A DNA stretch of 64,000 nt from positions 248,001-312,000 of the forward strand of contig JBBELK010000525.1 of the NCBI GenBank assembly GCA_037783545.1, given 5' to 3'. Every line of letters starts with the position of its first letter. The first letter of the stretch is position 1. The notes beneath the pieces are model-generated. The model made no database searches and had not been told where the DNA came from. It worked only from the letters and a program-made list of their open reading frames with translations. The translations under genes were made by a program, and so were the position numbers. Shown in pieces: positions 32,871 to 44,286 of this stretch. This DNA comes from Henricia sp. BOLD:AAB3569. Lineage: Eukaryota; Echinodermata; Asteroidea; Spinulosida; Echinasteridae.

Positions 32871-32934
32871 ATCTTTAATGATTTGGCGAGCCATTCGATT
32901 GTGATTTAGTTCACATTTGGCAATCTTTCAGGGG

Positions 32935-33030
32935 TGTTACCATGTAATGTTTTGTTTTATGTCAATTTTCATCTGTGTGTACTGTACCTTTCATGTTTGC
33001 CCTGAGAAATAATAAATGAAATGAAATGAA
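32935..33030 (+). mobile_element. LINE 3' end fragment
   Basis: ACCATGTAATGTTTTGTTTT and AATAATAAATGAAATGAAAT resemble the 3' end and TGAAA tail of the LINE at 55780-57150. It is therefore probably a 5'-truncated copy of the same kind. Confidence 0.6.
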
Positions 33031-33289
33031 AATCACACAGGAAGATAAAACCATTTGTAACAGTTTGCCAATCAGGTGTTCTACCTTTAAGTATTCTATT
33101 CGAATGGTTGAGCTTGTATGCCTGAGGCTAATATAGACCTACATGTAAAACCGATGTTACCCAAAACATGGAATATTTTGTCAATTTAACTGCCCAAAAT
33201 GTTGACTCTTGCACTGACTTTAATGTAATCCATATTGCAAACTGTGTTACTCCGTGGTTTCCTTCAACAACTCAAATTGATTTAATAAA

Positions 33290-33745
33290 ATCGTTGGCGA
33301 CACAACGAACTGACAAGCAGTGGCACTTCCGAGCTCGTCTCGGGTACAAAGTGACGTCAGCACAAATTGTTTTCAAGAACTGACGCCAAACATTTTTGTT
33401 TTCACGAACTGACACCTATCGTAAATTAACAAATTAGAGAGTGTTTCAGTCATTTTTAAAAAGTATATTCGACGAGAAGGCCTATATGGAAGATATCATT
33501 CATGTCGAGCATATCATTCGTGTTGAGCAAAGCTTTTTTTTTTTTTTTGAATAAATTTATTATACTTGGGTGTCAGTTCATGGAAACCAAAATTCATGCG
33601 TCTTGAGTCCAGTGTACATGTACGGAGTGCGCGCGCACACTCGGATGTCAGTTCATGAAAACTTGTGTCCCCCACTGTGCGGTTTTCACGAACTGTAACT
33701 GAAGTGCACTTGGGTGTCATTTTGTGGTGTCAGCGATGAAATGGA
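33290..33745. repeat. region of scattered CGAACTGACACC / GTGTCAGTTCATG inverted words
   Basis: TTTTCACGAACTGACACC on one side and GGTGTCAGTTCATGG or GATGTCAGTTCATGAAAAC on the other occur at least six times in both orientations. This is the usual pattern of a non-autonomous element with subterminal repeats. Boundaries are unclear. Confidence 0.5.
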
Positions 33746-35459
33746 CCTGAAATTGACATGAAATTACATCTGAAATTGCAAAATTCAGATTGTTGGGAAA
33801 CAAATCTGAAAATGCCAAATTCTTCCAAACTGGGTTAAATTTTGATTTTCATTTATGCCAACCTGTAAGCTTGGAAGTGACAAGGGCTCGGTATATATTT
33901 TTATTCTTTCAAACGATCACAATCACAGGAAGTAGTTTGAGTAATTGTTCCTCCAGATTGCCAAACTGTGTCAGGTTTGTTTGCATAACCCCTGGGCATC
34001 AACACTACGCAGCTATCCATGGGGAGTTAAAAGTGGAAACATTGCAGAGAAAATTGTTTTATATGGGAAATGGAAGACATTTTACTTATTTCCTTACAAT
34101 GTACGTTCCTGTGATGGATTGCAATAAAGAAAGTTAAGATGTCTTAACTCTCAAGATGCCTCAGTTAAAAAATTGTAGATTAATTTTGTCTTGCAATTAC
34201 AATTTATGAGACATACCTTGTATATTGAGACACATACTACTTAGGACACCTGTGTAAAATATCTTATAAATGACATATGTGTTTTAGACTTTAAAGGTTA
34301 TATTGCAATCCACCCCAGAAGAATGCCTCTTCTATGATACGTACTCAAAGAGGTATGTTTTGTTCTCATATTTTGGCGTGGTACATGTAGTCCTAACAGT
34401 AACACTTAAAAAAGAATTTAGTACCCCAAAACTGGGAAATGAACCAAAGCAGAACTTCATAATTTTTCCTGCTAAATTTTTTATGGAAAATAGTGTTGGT
34501 CAATTTCTAAATTCTTGCCAGATATTTTAAAACTTAAACTGCCCCTATACTGGTTCACAGTTACCAAATTGTTACTTCATGAGTCGACAAGACAAACCTG
34601 ACTAAAAGTGTTGGTAACAAACATCACATGATTTTAATTCCCTGTGTAAAATGGTACCTTTGTGGGAGAAATTGCCAACTGGTCGTGCTTTTTTTAAAAA
34701 TAAATTGTCTGGAGACTTTTTTTACCATTCATTTTATGATTTAACACAAAAACCATGCGGGGATTTTTCAGGTTTCCTGAAGTATTAGTGCATACTATTT
34801 TGCTGACATTTCTACAAGGCAGTTTATCAACCTTGTTCTTTAGTAAACTAATGCTTTTGATCATGTTTCTAATATTGTAATCTGTCTTTAAACATTTAAA
34901 AGCTGTCCCTTTGAATCTTATTTTGCAAATTATCTGGCACAGTCTTTGTCACAAATAGATTAATATACTTGCTTGCCCAGCAATGGAAAATTTGTAATGG
35001 CATCCTCCTCAAAATGTCCAGAATAAATTTGATCTTGATGTAGTACTCAATCATCTCTGTTCTCTAAAACATCATCACCACAGTGTAACTGGCTGGGAAA
35101 CCTCCTACTCCTACCGTACATGTAGCTTCATTGAAGCACAATTCACTAGATTTCATATCTAGGCATGTAGCACCATCAGTGAAACCCGAAGCCTTTCAAC
35201 CTCAAGTATGTGGCTGTCTCAACATGATCATTTATCTGACATTCCTCCCCCTTCCCTGGAAGAGTTTATATTACCGCTGGGTATTGCAACACGAAACCAC
35301 CCTGTCTCATTTCATACTTGTATCCATAATATTGGAAATATTGAGTGCGAAATTCTCAACCCACTTTTTTAAGATGTCTTCTGGTGATATTATTCTTTAC
35401 ATGCATTGTGTTTGCATTCAAATCATATTCTCAATTGTCAGTGCTGTTTTGGCTAAGGG
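33746..35459. other. intron sequence, nothing recognised
   Basis: AT-rich 1.7 kb with no exon-like segment and no repeat partner identified. Confidence 0.4.
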
Positions 35460-35696
35460 TGGATTCACACAGCCCTTTTGCGCATAAATGCAACACGCGT
35501 CGCTTTGAGAAAAAGCGGTATGGTGGAAATTTGGAGTGAAACAACGCACTGTGAAAACCACAGAATAAATTTGGGTGAAAGTGTTTTGCAATTCTGTGAT
35601 TTTCTGTGCGTTGTTTCACTCCATATTCCCGCCACACTGCTTTTTATCAAAGCGGACGCGTGTTGCATTTGCGTGCGAAAAGGCTGTGTGAATTAA
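35460..35696. mobile_element. near-perfect palindromic element (about 237 bp)
   Basis: GGATTCACACAGCCCTTTTG is mirrored by AAAAGGCTGTGTGAATT. The arms pair through GCAACACGCGTC and GGAGTGAAACAACGCAC to a loop near 35580. Confidence 0.85.
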
Positions 35697-35815
35697 AGGC
35701 AGAGGCTCGTCAATGCGTGCGTGAGGCAAAATTCGTGCCTCGAAATATGCAGCTCTATAGCAAAGGCATGGAGCTGCATATTTCGTGGCACGAATTTGGG
35801 TCAACTTTCAATTAA
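35697..35815. mobile_element. miniature palindrome family B, copy 1 (diverged)
   Basis: AAAGGCAGAGGCTCGTCAAT then AAATTCGTGCCTCGAAATA, with the mirrored TATTTCGTGGCACGAATTT. Cleaner copies lie at 40322-40460 and 57977-58116. The right terminus is missing here. Confidence 0.75.
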
Positions 35816-36654
35816 ACATTTTGGCATTGGCGTTGAAAGTTTAGTCAATAAAATATTACATAACGAGCAACAAATTTTCCGTTTATAAAAAAATTGTTTG
35901 TTAATTGTTTTTTTTTAATTTTTATTTTATTTTAAAAGTGGACATTTAAATATTCACAACGGCTTCATTATAACTGCTAAAACTTCTCAAAATTCCAACT
36001 TTCAGATTGACTGCTTCTTTCAATCAAAAATTTGAGAAAATTTTTTGTTTATTCGTTGCTCCGTAGGCCTATACATGTACATAACAATGCATTGTTTGGA
36101 TCAAGTAATGAAAGTTCATACACTTTTACAATTTCCAGAGGTATACATTTAACCTTCAAGATATCCCCCCTTTTTTTTGGGCAAAGCTGCCTTTTCTGTC
36201 CATGTCAATTACCAAAAGTGTTGTGAACTTGAAAGGGTTGTCACTTTAGCTCATTGCAAATAGTAATTCTTAGGAATTGTGTTGTGTAAATGCCCCATGG
36301 AAAGTTGTACTTTACACATTGATATACAGTAGGGTTGTCCAGACAGACCCATTTACAGAATTATGGCTATTTTCATTGCCTCGTAAATTGCACAGATTTA
36401 CATGAATCTCCTGGGTAGTTACATGTACCATGAACATTTTGTTTTTATAGCCAGATCTCATTTTTTTCACATAAAAAAAGTTGGTACAGTCTTGATTATT
36501 TTTTCTGGGTTAGTTGGTCAAAATAACGAGTGTTCTACTTGTATGTAGGTTTATTTTTCCAAGGGTGAGGCTCCAAAGTGGGAGGACTTTATGCTTATAA
36601 ATGAAAGAGCAGTGCAAAACCATGCTTTTTTGTTTATTACATGTACTTGTACAT
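35816..36654. other. intron sequence, nothing recognised
   Basis: AT-rich with no supported feature. Confidence 0.45.
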
Positions 36655-37096
36655 GGGTCTGTCCACGGTAATGGGGTACAATTCTGTAACATTCAAGATC
36701 TTAGGTCCCAGTTCACTTCAAATGTCTTAATTTTATCTTTAAATTATCAAGCTAAACCGAGGAAATAACTTTTTCACCAAGGAGTAAGAAAAATAGTCCT
36801 ACAACATACATTTGTGAAAACCTCGTGCACAAATTTTCCTATTACGCATGTAACAAAGACAGAAAAAGATGTCACAAAATTGTCTGTCCATGTTACATGT
36901 ACATGCGTAATAGGAAAATTTGTGCACTTGCTTTTTAAAAATGTATGTTGTGGCATCAATTTGTTACTTTTTTGGGCAAAAGTTATCTCCTGAGAACAAA
37001 ACAAGGACATTTCTTTAATTCTGAGATAAACTAAAGACATCTGAAAGGAATTATTGACTTATTTTTCAAATGTACCCCATTACTGTGGACAGACCC
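36655..37096. mobile_element. palindromic element GGGTCTGTCCACGG, complete copy
   Basis: GGGTCTGTCCACGGTAATGG is mirrored by CCATTACTGTGGACAGACCC. Nearly all 442 bp self-pair around a loop near 36875. ACAT flanks both ends, which may be a 4-bp duplication or chance given the abundance of TACATG. An interrupted relative lies at 1517-2281. Confidence 0.88.
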
Positions 37097-37459
37097 ACAT
37101 GTATGTGCTCCAGAAAAGGCGCATCCTCTCTATGGACCCTTGCATCAAAGCCAAAATGTAGATGAAGAAATTTCATCCTTTTGAAATATATTTCCTTATC
37201 ATCCACATAAGTGGAATGGTACAAAAATGTGCACAAGTACAGTGGTTTTGGTAGACCCTACATTAAGAGGGGAAAATGTTCAGTTCTATTATTTATTTTT
37301 ATAATTAGACCAAGCCGGGCAGGGGTTACTGTTTGGGGCATATCTTAAGTGATCTCTGGGAGGGGTGGTTATTTCTCTGTCGGGCTCGCTAAGCTCACGT
37401 GATAGCCAATCCCAATCAGTGAGGAACGACTGCACTACCGTGATTTGAGACCACCAGTT
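37097..37459. other. intron sequence, nothing recognised
   Basis: No supported feature. Confidence 0.45.
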
Positions 37460-37532
37460 GGCTTCATAGCTCATACGGTAGGGCGTCTGCACGTTACGCA
37501 GAAGGTCCGCGGTTCGAATCCCGGTGAAGCCA
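37460..37532 (+). tRNA. tRNA-like sequence, probably non-functional
   Basis: 73 bases with a perfect acceptor stem GGCTTCA/TGAAGCC, D arm GCTCATACGGTAGGGC and perfect anticodon stem TCTGC/GCAGA. The T arm has two mismatches (CGCGG/CCCGG). The loop ACGTTAC would place GTT (Asn) as anticodon but has C rather than U at position 33. The B-box GGTTCGAATCC is intact. It is best read as a tRNA relic or SINE head. Confidence 0.6.
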
Positions 37533-37973
37533 AGTTGCTTTTTACTGCATCCAGATTTCCCAAACTCATATGGACATTTCTTTTACCCCGGTGGTCCCTG
37601 GGTCATAATCCCTAAAAATAATCACTTATTCATTATTTTGTTTACAAAACAGTCATTTACATTTAACTGTAACTTCACAGGTAACAGGTACTCAAATAAT
37701 TCCACGTGTATACACTGTAAGGCATTCTATTCACATGGACTATATTATTAGGTACTGATGATACCAGTAATATTTGTATCAATGTGTGATAGTTCTTGCT
37801 GTACATGTACATGTAGGTATTACAATCTCAGTACAAATGTAAGTTTTTGCCCAACATTGAAAGCAGTCATCAAGTGAACTGGCCAGTAATTGATGTGATG
37901 TTACCCACTACCAAGGGGTTAGCCCAAGTCTAAAAATAAAGAAAAGTTTCCATAATTTTTCTCTCCCCCACAG
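37533..37973. other. intron sequence before exon 37974
   Basis: Ends in a strong pyrimidine tract; nothing else is recognised. Confidence 0.5.
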
Positions 37974-38082
37974 AGTTCTCCTAGAATATGGTATTGATAT
38001 CAACCGAGAAACGCCAAACGGAACGGCTCTGCATGAGGCTGCATTAGCTGGAAAGTCAGAAGTTGTGCAACTATTGATAGCA
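37974..38082 (+). CDS. caskin: caskin-like exon: ankyrin repeats 6-7
   Basis: Coding exon after a strong acceptor (TCTCCCCCACAG), with donor GCA|GTGAGT. Its first base completes an AGA arginine codon begun at the end of exon 22512-22732. The next 36 codons read [12 protein letters not shown], then [19 protein letters not shown], which is a clean ankyrin repeat with the GTALHEAAL signature also found in caskins. The preceding intron is 15.2 kb, the longest complete one in the window. It ends in phase 0. Confidence 0.92.
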
Positions 38083-38471
38083 GTGAGTACATGGACTTGG
38101 GACTTTGGAACTATTGGGCAATTTGATTTCCTAGAATTGTGGTGTAATTAAGTTCATGAAATGGCCCCTTCTAGAGTCTCAGAATAGTGTTTTGGGGTCT
38201 GTTTTGATTCTGCAAATCAGTGACAAAAGCATCAGAATCAAAACAGACAAATTATCTCAAATTTTATTCAAACAAATCACATATTTTGACAAGTTAAATT
38301 TAAATGCTTTTAGCACTTCTCAGAAATCGGACAAATTCATCTTTTTATGAACTTAAAACTGATTGTACAGTTAGTTTTTAATGGATTTCTGGAACATGTC
38401 ATTCGAAAAAAAAACCCATTAAATTCCTTAATTGAAAAAAATCACCATGTCACTAGTGACAAATGTCATGG
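38083..38471. other. intron sequence, nothing recognised
   Basis: AT-rich with no supported feature. Confidence 0.5.
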
Positions 38472-39390
38472 GATGAGAGAAAAATCATATGATCCTCATT
38501 GGGATTCAAACCCTGGACCTCTGACTTCCTGGGTAGATGCTCTACCAGCTGAGCTATGAGGTGCAGTGGTATATTCCCTCAGGTTTCCCCAAGATATCGG
38601 ACACCAGGCAGATGCTCTACCAGCTGAGATATGAGACACAGTGGTATACATACATGTACTCCCTCAGGTTTTCCCAAGACATCTGACACACCAGCCAGAT
38701 GCTCTACCAACTGAGCTACATGTATGAGGCACAGTGGTCTACCCCCCTCAGGTTTTCCCAAGACCTCTGACACACCAGGCAGATGCTCTACCAGCTGAGC
38801 TATGAGGCACAGTGGTATGCATGTACTCCCTAAGGTTTTCACAAGACCTCTGACACACTGGGCAGATGCTCTACCAGCCGGTCTATATGATGCACAGTGG
38901 TATATTCCCTCAGGTTTCCCCCAAGACCTCTGACACACCAGGCAGATGCTCTACCAGCCGATCTAGATGATGCACAGTGGTATATTCCCTTAGGTTTCCC
39001 CCAAGACCTCTGACACACCAGGCAGATGCTCTACCAGCCGATCTAGATGATGCACAGTGGTATATTCCCTTAGGTTTCCCCCAAGACCTCTGACACACCA
39101 GGCAGATGCTCTACCAGCCGATCTAGATGATGCACAGTGGTATATTCCCTTAGGTTTCCCCAAGACCTCTGACACACCAGGCAGATGCTCTACCAGCCAA
39201 TTTATATAATGCACAGTGGTATATTCCCTTAGGTTTTCCCCAAGACCTCTGACACACCAGGCAGATGCTCTACCAGCCGAACTATAGGAGGCACAGTGGT
39301 ATATTCCCTTAGGTTTCCCCCAAGACCTCTGAAACACCAGGCAGATGCTCTACCAGCTGAGCTATGAGGCACAGTGGTGTACTCCCTCAT
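38472..39390 (-). repeat. tRNA-derived tandem array 2 (about 11 units, minus orientation)
   Basis: Same unit as array 1, read on the minus strand (TAGCTCAGCTGGTAGAGCAT ... GGGAGTATACCACTGTG). The unit at the low-coordinate end, which is last in the minus direction, carries the B-box (GGGTTTGAATCCC) and the tail CATATGATTTTTCTCTCATC. Three consecutive 80-bp units at about 38930-39165 look identical. Confidence 0.9.
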
Positions 39391-40321
39391 TAACTAGAAT
39401 GACATTATATTTTATTTATTTATTTATTCCATTTATTTACCCAGGGTGTGCCCAAACAGTTTACAAAAACTGGTTTCCATTGGGGCCCTGCAAACACACA
39501 TAAAACATATACTAAATTGAACAACTTCACAATCACAAACAAACTGGAATAAGATACATTTGTACAACAACTACAACATCAAAAAACTAATGGTTACAGA
39601 AGAACAACATCACAAGTAATTATTATACATGCACGTGACACTAAAATTTACGCTAATTACGGGAAGGGCAAAAAACTCGTAAAAACCCTTTTTAAGAGGG
39701 AAAAAAAACAAAATGGGAAAATTCCCCTCCGGCTCCAAAAATTAAAGTTTCATTTTAATATTGATGGGAACCTTTGAAACTAACCACACTGACTCCATGG
39801 GTGATTAATTTGGCAGAAAGCAAAGGTGTTTAGTTTTACCCACCCCTTGTTCCGCTGTAGTTTTTTCTAAGTGTGCCAGCCACATCCTCTTGTGTAGGAA
39901 ATCAAACTGCCTATACAAACAAACCTAAGCTGTAATTTATTAAGGCACTTTCAACCTCAATGGTTATTGGTTTTGATAACTTGACACAAGGGACACAGTG
40001 TTGTGTAGACATGATGCTCTGATGTTGCAAAAATAGATCTGCGATTCCTTTATAAAAACCCTTCATTAGTTGCAAAGCGTTTTGATTGGTCTGTTTAACC
40101 TTTTATTTATTTATGGGTGATGGTAAAGAAGTGTACAGTGCCATTGTCAAAATCACCCATGAGAATGAAATTGTTAGGCTAATTGTTTTTTTGTGACTAT
40201 AGGCGTCGATGTCATTTTAATCTACATGATCAGAATACAATGTACCCGATGGATCTAGAGATTCGTGTGTCAAAGAACAGAGCTTGGGAAACGTTTTTCC
40301 CATGAGCTTTTTGTGAGGCTT
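39391..40321. other. intron sequence with a TTTA microsatellite
   Basis: TTTATTTATTTATTTATT lies at about 39412-39430, followed by ACCCAGGGTGTGCCCAAACA, which looks repeat-derived. Nothing else is recognised. Confidence 0.45.
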
Positions 40322-40460
40322 AAAGGTACAGGCTCGTCAGCAATGCGCGCGCGCAAAATTCGTGCTACGAAATGCGCAGCTCTATAGCAAAGGAATGGAG
40401 CTGCGTATTTTGTGGCACGAATTTGGCGCGCGCGCATTGCTGACGAGCCTGTGCCTTTTA
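40322..40460. mobile_element. miniature palindrome family B, copy 2
   Basis: AAAGGTACAGGCTCGTCAGC is mirrored by GCTGACGAGCCTGTGCCTTT. Inner arms contain AATGCGCGCGCG and AATTCGTG, with a short loop near CTCTATAGCAAAGGAATGGAG. TA at both edges suggests a TA target duplication. Confidence 0.9.
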
Positions 40461-40584
40461 AGCGATAAATAAATAAATAAAATGGAGAATGAAAGATACA
40501 TTTTTTTTGTCAGGGTGTTTTCTAATTGACTCTGACCTTAAAGGTTCATGTATAATACATGATTGGTATCTCGAGGAATCAGAA

Positions 40585-41020
40585 ATTTTCACAGATTTAC
40601 ACATAACTTACACGATATAAACATGATGACGGCAGAAAACTTCCCCTGAAATGGTTTTGTCTTAAGTGCTATAGTCTTTGAGAAATGAGCAAAAAATTAT
40701 TTTTCGTCTCGCGAGACGTAAATTAATTTCACCCCAAAACCACCTCGCCCTGGTCCACTTCGCCCCTGAAGCACTTCACCCAAAGGCCATTTCACCCAAA
40801 AACCACTTCTTCCAAACACTACCTTGTTGCCCAAACGCCACTGCCCCAAAACAACTTCGTGCACAGGCCGTGGTTCGGGGCGAAGTAACTGTAAACAATT
40901 TTTTGACTGTTTTCTCAAAAGTTAGACGAAGTACGGAGCTGATTTTTGCTCAGGTTGGTTTTAATCAAGCATACCTTCAATCACACAGGGGGATAAAAAC
41001 TATTTGTAACGGTTTACTAA
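40585..41020. mobile_element. dispersed repeat family C, copy 2
   Basis: Matches 32490-32870 over its left part and 62690-62925 (inverted) over its right part (GCTCAGGTTGGTTTTAATCA, TTTGTAACGGTTTAC). The 168-codon open frame crossing it is just the CACTTCGCCC repeats read through. Confidence 0.75.
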
Positions 41021-41335
41021 TCATGTATACTATCTTTAATGCATACGTGTACATGTATATATATTTACTACATGTATATGTACCGGGTATGGCTGAAGAA
41101 AATTCACTTTCCCATAATGACATTAAAAGCCATTTCAAACAAACCTTTGCAAACAGCTGTAGGCAATTCATGTTAGTTTGTTAAAAACACAAGTCGGTGA
41201 TTTCAAAATGCTCTACTTAAAAAACCCTTCACTCCATATTCAACAAACCGAATGAGTGCTTTATGCCAGTTCAAATCTGTTCTGTCCTTATCATTCACTC
41301 CATGTTCTTCACCTTTCTCCCTCTTGTCTTGTCAG
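41021..41335. other. intron sequence before exon 41336
   Basis: No repeat recognised. It ends in a long pyrimidine tract. Confidence 0.5.
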
Positions 41336-41444
41336 AGTGGCATTGACGTCTACAAGAAAAACTCTCACAACCAGACGGCACTTGATATTGTAAATAAATT
41401 CACTCCAACCAGAGCTGCTCAGGATATTAAGCAGCTCCTTAGAG
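41336..41444 (+). CDS. caskin: caskin-like exon: last ankyrin half-repeat
   Basis: Coding exon of 36 codons plus one base. The acceptor is CTTGTCTTGTCAG and the donor is AGAG|GTATGT. It encodes [20 protein letters not shown] followed by [15 protein letters not shown]. This matches the capping end of the caskin ankyrin array, where NQTALDIVN and a KQLLR helix are typical. It has the same length (109 bp) as exon 37974-38082 but a different phase pattern. It ends in phase 1, giving a split glutamate codon with the next exon. Confidence 0.92.
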
Positions 41445-41575
41445 GTATGTAAGTTGGCTCTGACGACAACCAGAGCTTGTTATAATGGCTTAGTATTGGG
41501 AACAGAGCAGGTGATAGGTGTATAATGACCCCATTAACAGAATTTGAACAGGTGAATGTAAATGAGTCTTTCCAC

Positions 41576-42000
41576 GGTAAAGGGAGCATTTTGGCAACAC
41601 AGACCATATTTTCCAGAAAATACCTTTGTCTGGTCTCAAAATAAAAGAAATAAGTTTTAGTTGTTCTGAAGAGATAACTTAGGCCCCGAACGGGTTACAA
41701 ATAGTGTGACAACATGCCTTTCTAAAAACCCTGTGTAAAAATTTCCAATATACGCTCGTAACCGGGACGGCCTAAAATGTAACACAAGTGTCGGCCCCGA
41801 TTATGAGCATATATTGGAAATTTTTACACAGGGTTTTTAGAAGACATGTTGTCACACTATTTGTAACCATTTTGGGCCCAAGTTATCTCTTCAGAACAAC
41901 TTAAACTTATTTCTTTTATTTTGAGACCAGACAAAGGTACATGTATTTCCTCGAAAATATGGTCTGTGTTGCCAAAATTCCCCCTTTACTGTGGAAAGAC
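41576..42000. mobile_element. palindromic family A element, complete copy 4
   Basis: GTCTTTCCACGGTAAAGGGA is mirrored by CCCTTTACTGTGGAAAGAC. It carries the same palindromic body as 28829-29249 and starts about 130 bp after an exon donor. Confidence 0.92.
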
Positions 42001-42095
42001 CCATGTACATGTACGGAACATCATATTTAAATTTAGCATGCTTAGCCAGTTTTTTTGGTCATTTTAAAGGAGCTTATAAAATGTAAGTCCAGATT
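42001..42095. mobile_element. family D 5' fragment attached to family A
   Basis: CATCATATTTAAATTTAGCA, TGCTTAGCCAG and AAAGGAGCTTATAAAATGTA match the join at 5973-6050, so the A-D junction itself is repeated. Confidence 0.7.
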
Positions 42096-42568
42096 TTTCC
42101 TTTTTGAGATGTACATGTAGGCTCATGTTCAAAAGTAAAATGCAATTCCGTAATAGACCGTGTAGAACTTACGGTATGCTGCGAGATTCATCGACTTGCT
42201 GGGACCATGCAGTGCATAAACCACGCAGTGCATCCCTGGGAGTCCGCAAGTGGCGCGAATATTTTTGCGCGAATATACGATGCATTATCAAGGCTGTTTT
42301 CAAAAGTACTTGATTCGGCTACAGATGGTCTTTGCGATTTTTTTGTCCTTGTCGTGTGTTGCATGGTTGACGTCATTTTTCCTTTCAATATTTAAATATG
42401 GCGCAGCGCATAGCCGCATTGGCTTCAAAGTTTATCATCAAAATTAATTGTGTTGCCGGCCCTGGATTCCTATGAGGGTTTATGCATCAGGAATACATAC
42501 ATGTAGGTACATGTAGCATTTGTTATTAAATATGACGGTAATTCCAAACAAGTGTTTTCTCTCCCTTT
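42096..42568. other. intron sequence, nothing recognised
   Basis: CpG-containing but without a supported feature. Confidence 0.45.
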
Positions 42569-43482
42569 AAGACCGTGTTTACACTGGTCCCGAGCTCGGG
42601 ATCAAGATTGACCCCCTGATAAGAATGTGTTGAGGTTAACCGCAATGGTCTCGAGTGCCGCGTTTATATCTGTTGTTGATCCCGAGCGCGGAGCCAGAAG
42701 TTGCAGTCAAAGGTCAAGCTAACGCAGCAGAATTCCGAGATGTTCCGTCCAGTTTAGCCATTATTTCTGCGCTGGCCCAAATGTCCAAAAACTTCGCCAG
42801 TTTGTCGTTGCTCCACGAGCGCCCGCGAACTTCGTTTGCCATCTGTTTACACAAAGACAACTCGACTCGGCTACTTCGTCTTCGTCAACTTCTCTTCACG
42901 ACGAAATAATGTCAACTTATGCTATGTCGGAAATCGTTGAATGACACTCCGAAATCCTTGATATAACAACTAAAAACTGAGCTGTATGATAATGACAAAG
43001 TGTCGCTAGATAGTTGCAGAAAGTAGAGGAAATACAGAAACACTTTTTCTCAACGTGTGAAGTTTGTATCGGACACGCAAAAGAGATTGCTGAATGCAGG
43101 ATACCAATTACGTTTGTAGTACGTTGTGTTTTCGTAACGGACACCAGCGATCGAGATTCTCAGCGTTGCATCACATGAGTCGCGTCGGGGTATCATGCAT
43201 TTTGTCCAGGCATATATGCCTGTACATAATACGAGCGCCGGCTCCCCTGGAATTTTCGCGCGCTTTAGCCCGCAGCAGGATGTGGGGAAGATTTATTGCC
43301 CAGCTAACCGCAAACTGATCCCGAGCTCGGGATCGAACCCTCCGCCATCGCGAGACCAAAATCTCGGGGTCTGATCCGGGGCCAGTTTGGTTCCGAGAGC
43401 GTTTACACCTATTTGTGATCCGGGGCTGATCCCGAGCTCGGTGTTCGATCCCGAGCTCGGGATCAAGTGTAAACACGGTCTA
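42569..43482. mobile_element. inverted-repeat element with CCCGAGCTCGGGATC tiles, copy 1
   Basis: AAGACCGTGTTTACACTGGT is mirrored by AGTGTAAACACGGTCTAA. CCCGAGCTCGGGATCAA lies just inside both ends with several further copies near the right end. The CpG-rich interior lacks a recognisable transposase. A shorter relative is at 58226-58655. Confidence 0.88.
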
Positions 43483-44286
43483 AGGGTCTGTCCACACTAA
43501 TGGTTACAAAAGTGTGACATTTTGAGGGAACCAAGGACAGGAGTCGATGCATCAAAGTATTTGTCATGTTTTCTCTTTCTCTACATCCCATGTCCTTGGT
43601 AAAACATTGTCCACCAAAAAGTTGGAAAAACAATTCTTGGTATTCAAGAAATAACAGAGGATCATCTGCAAGATTTAACTTTCATAACATGAACAGACAT
43701 TTCATCATAAAGTGTAAATAGTAAAACGAAATGCATAAATTATCCCAAATTTTGTTCCTAATGCAAAGCTGTACACTGAGGGACTAACCACTGGCCTATC
43801 GTACATGTAGGTTAAATCTCTCGGTATTTTTTTAAACTACAGGGTGTACATCTTCAAGACGTCTGTTCATAACAGGGACAGACATTTGTCACAAAACATC
43901 TGTCCATGATATGAACGTTGTTTAAGAGACATCCTAATTTCACAAATGATAAATAAATTGCTTTAGTTTGGAGTGACAACAATTCTATATTTACCAAGTA
44001 ATATAATGGAACAAGGTCCAGATTAATTATAATAACAATATACCAGTATGATACAAGAATGTCTGTCCTATGTTATGAACATTATCGTCCGTTTCATGTT
44101 AAAGATGACCCAGTAATTTCCTACATATCCAGTGGATCAGGCTATTTATTTGTCAGTGCACTCGTAAATAATGCAGGAATGTCTAGAAAATAAATATTTG
44201 CAAAAAACCTGATTTGAAATCAACCTGCCATACATGTATCTCACCCCCAAAGTTATCAGTTGTAACCATTAGTGTGGACAGACCCT
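43483..44286. mobile_element. inverted-repeat element GGGTCTGTCCACACTAATGG
   Basis: The left terminus AAGGGTCTGTCCACACTAAT (then GGTTACAA) and the right terminus are perfect inverted copies over 28 bp. TA flanks each side. Internal inverted segments around CTGTTCATAAC and CTGTCCATGATATGAAC fold further. It directly abuts the previous element. Confidence 0.9.

Noticed and set aside
38579-39337. Long minus-strand open frames with repeated CAS...AGRAS...CVRGLG peptides
   Set aside because: They are translations of the tRNA-derived array. The 80-bp unit is not a multiple of three, so frames rotate and no protein is implied.
40678-41184. 168-codon open frame
   Set aside because: It is a read-through of the family C repeat with its CACTTCGCCC words. 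A homologous stretch at 32608-32856 has a different frame structure.
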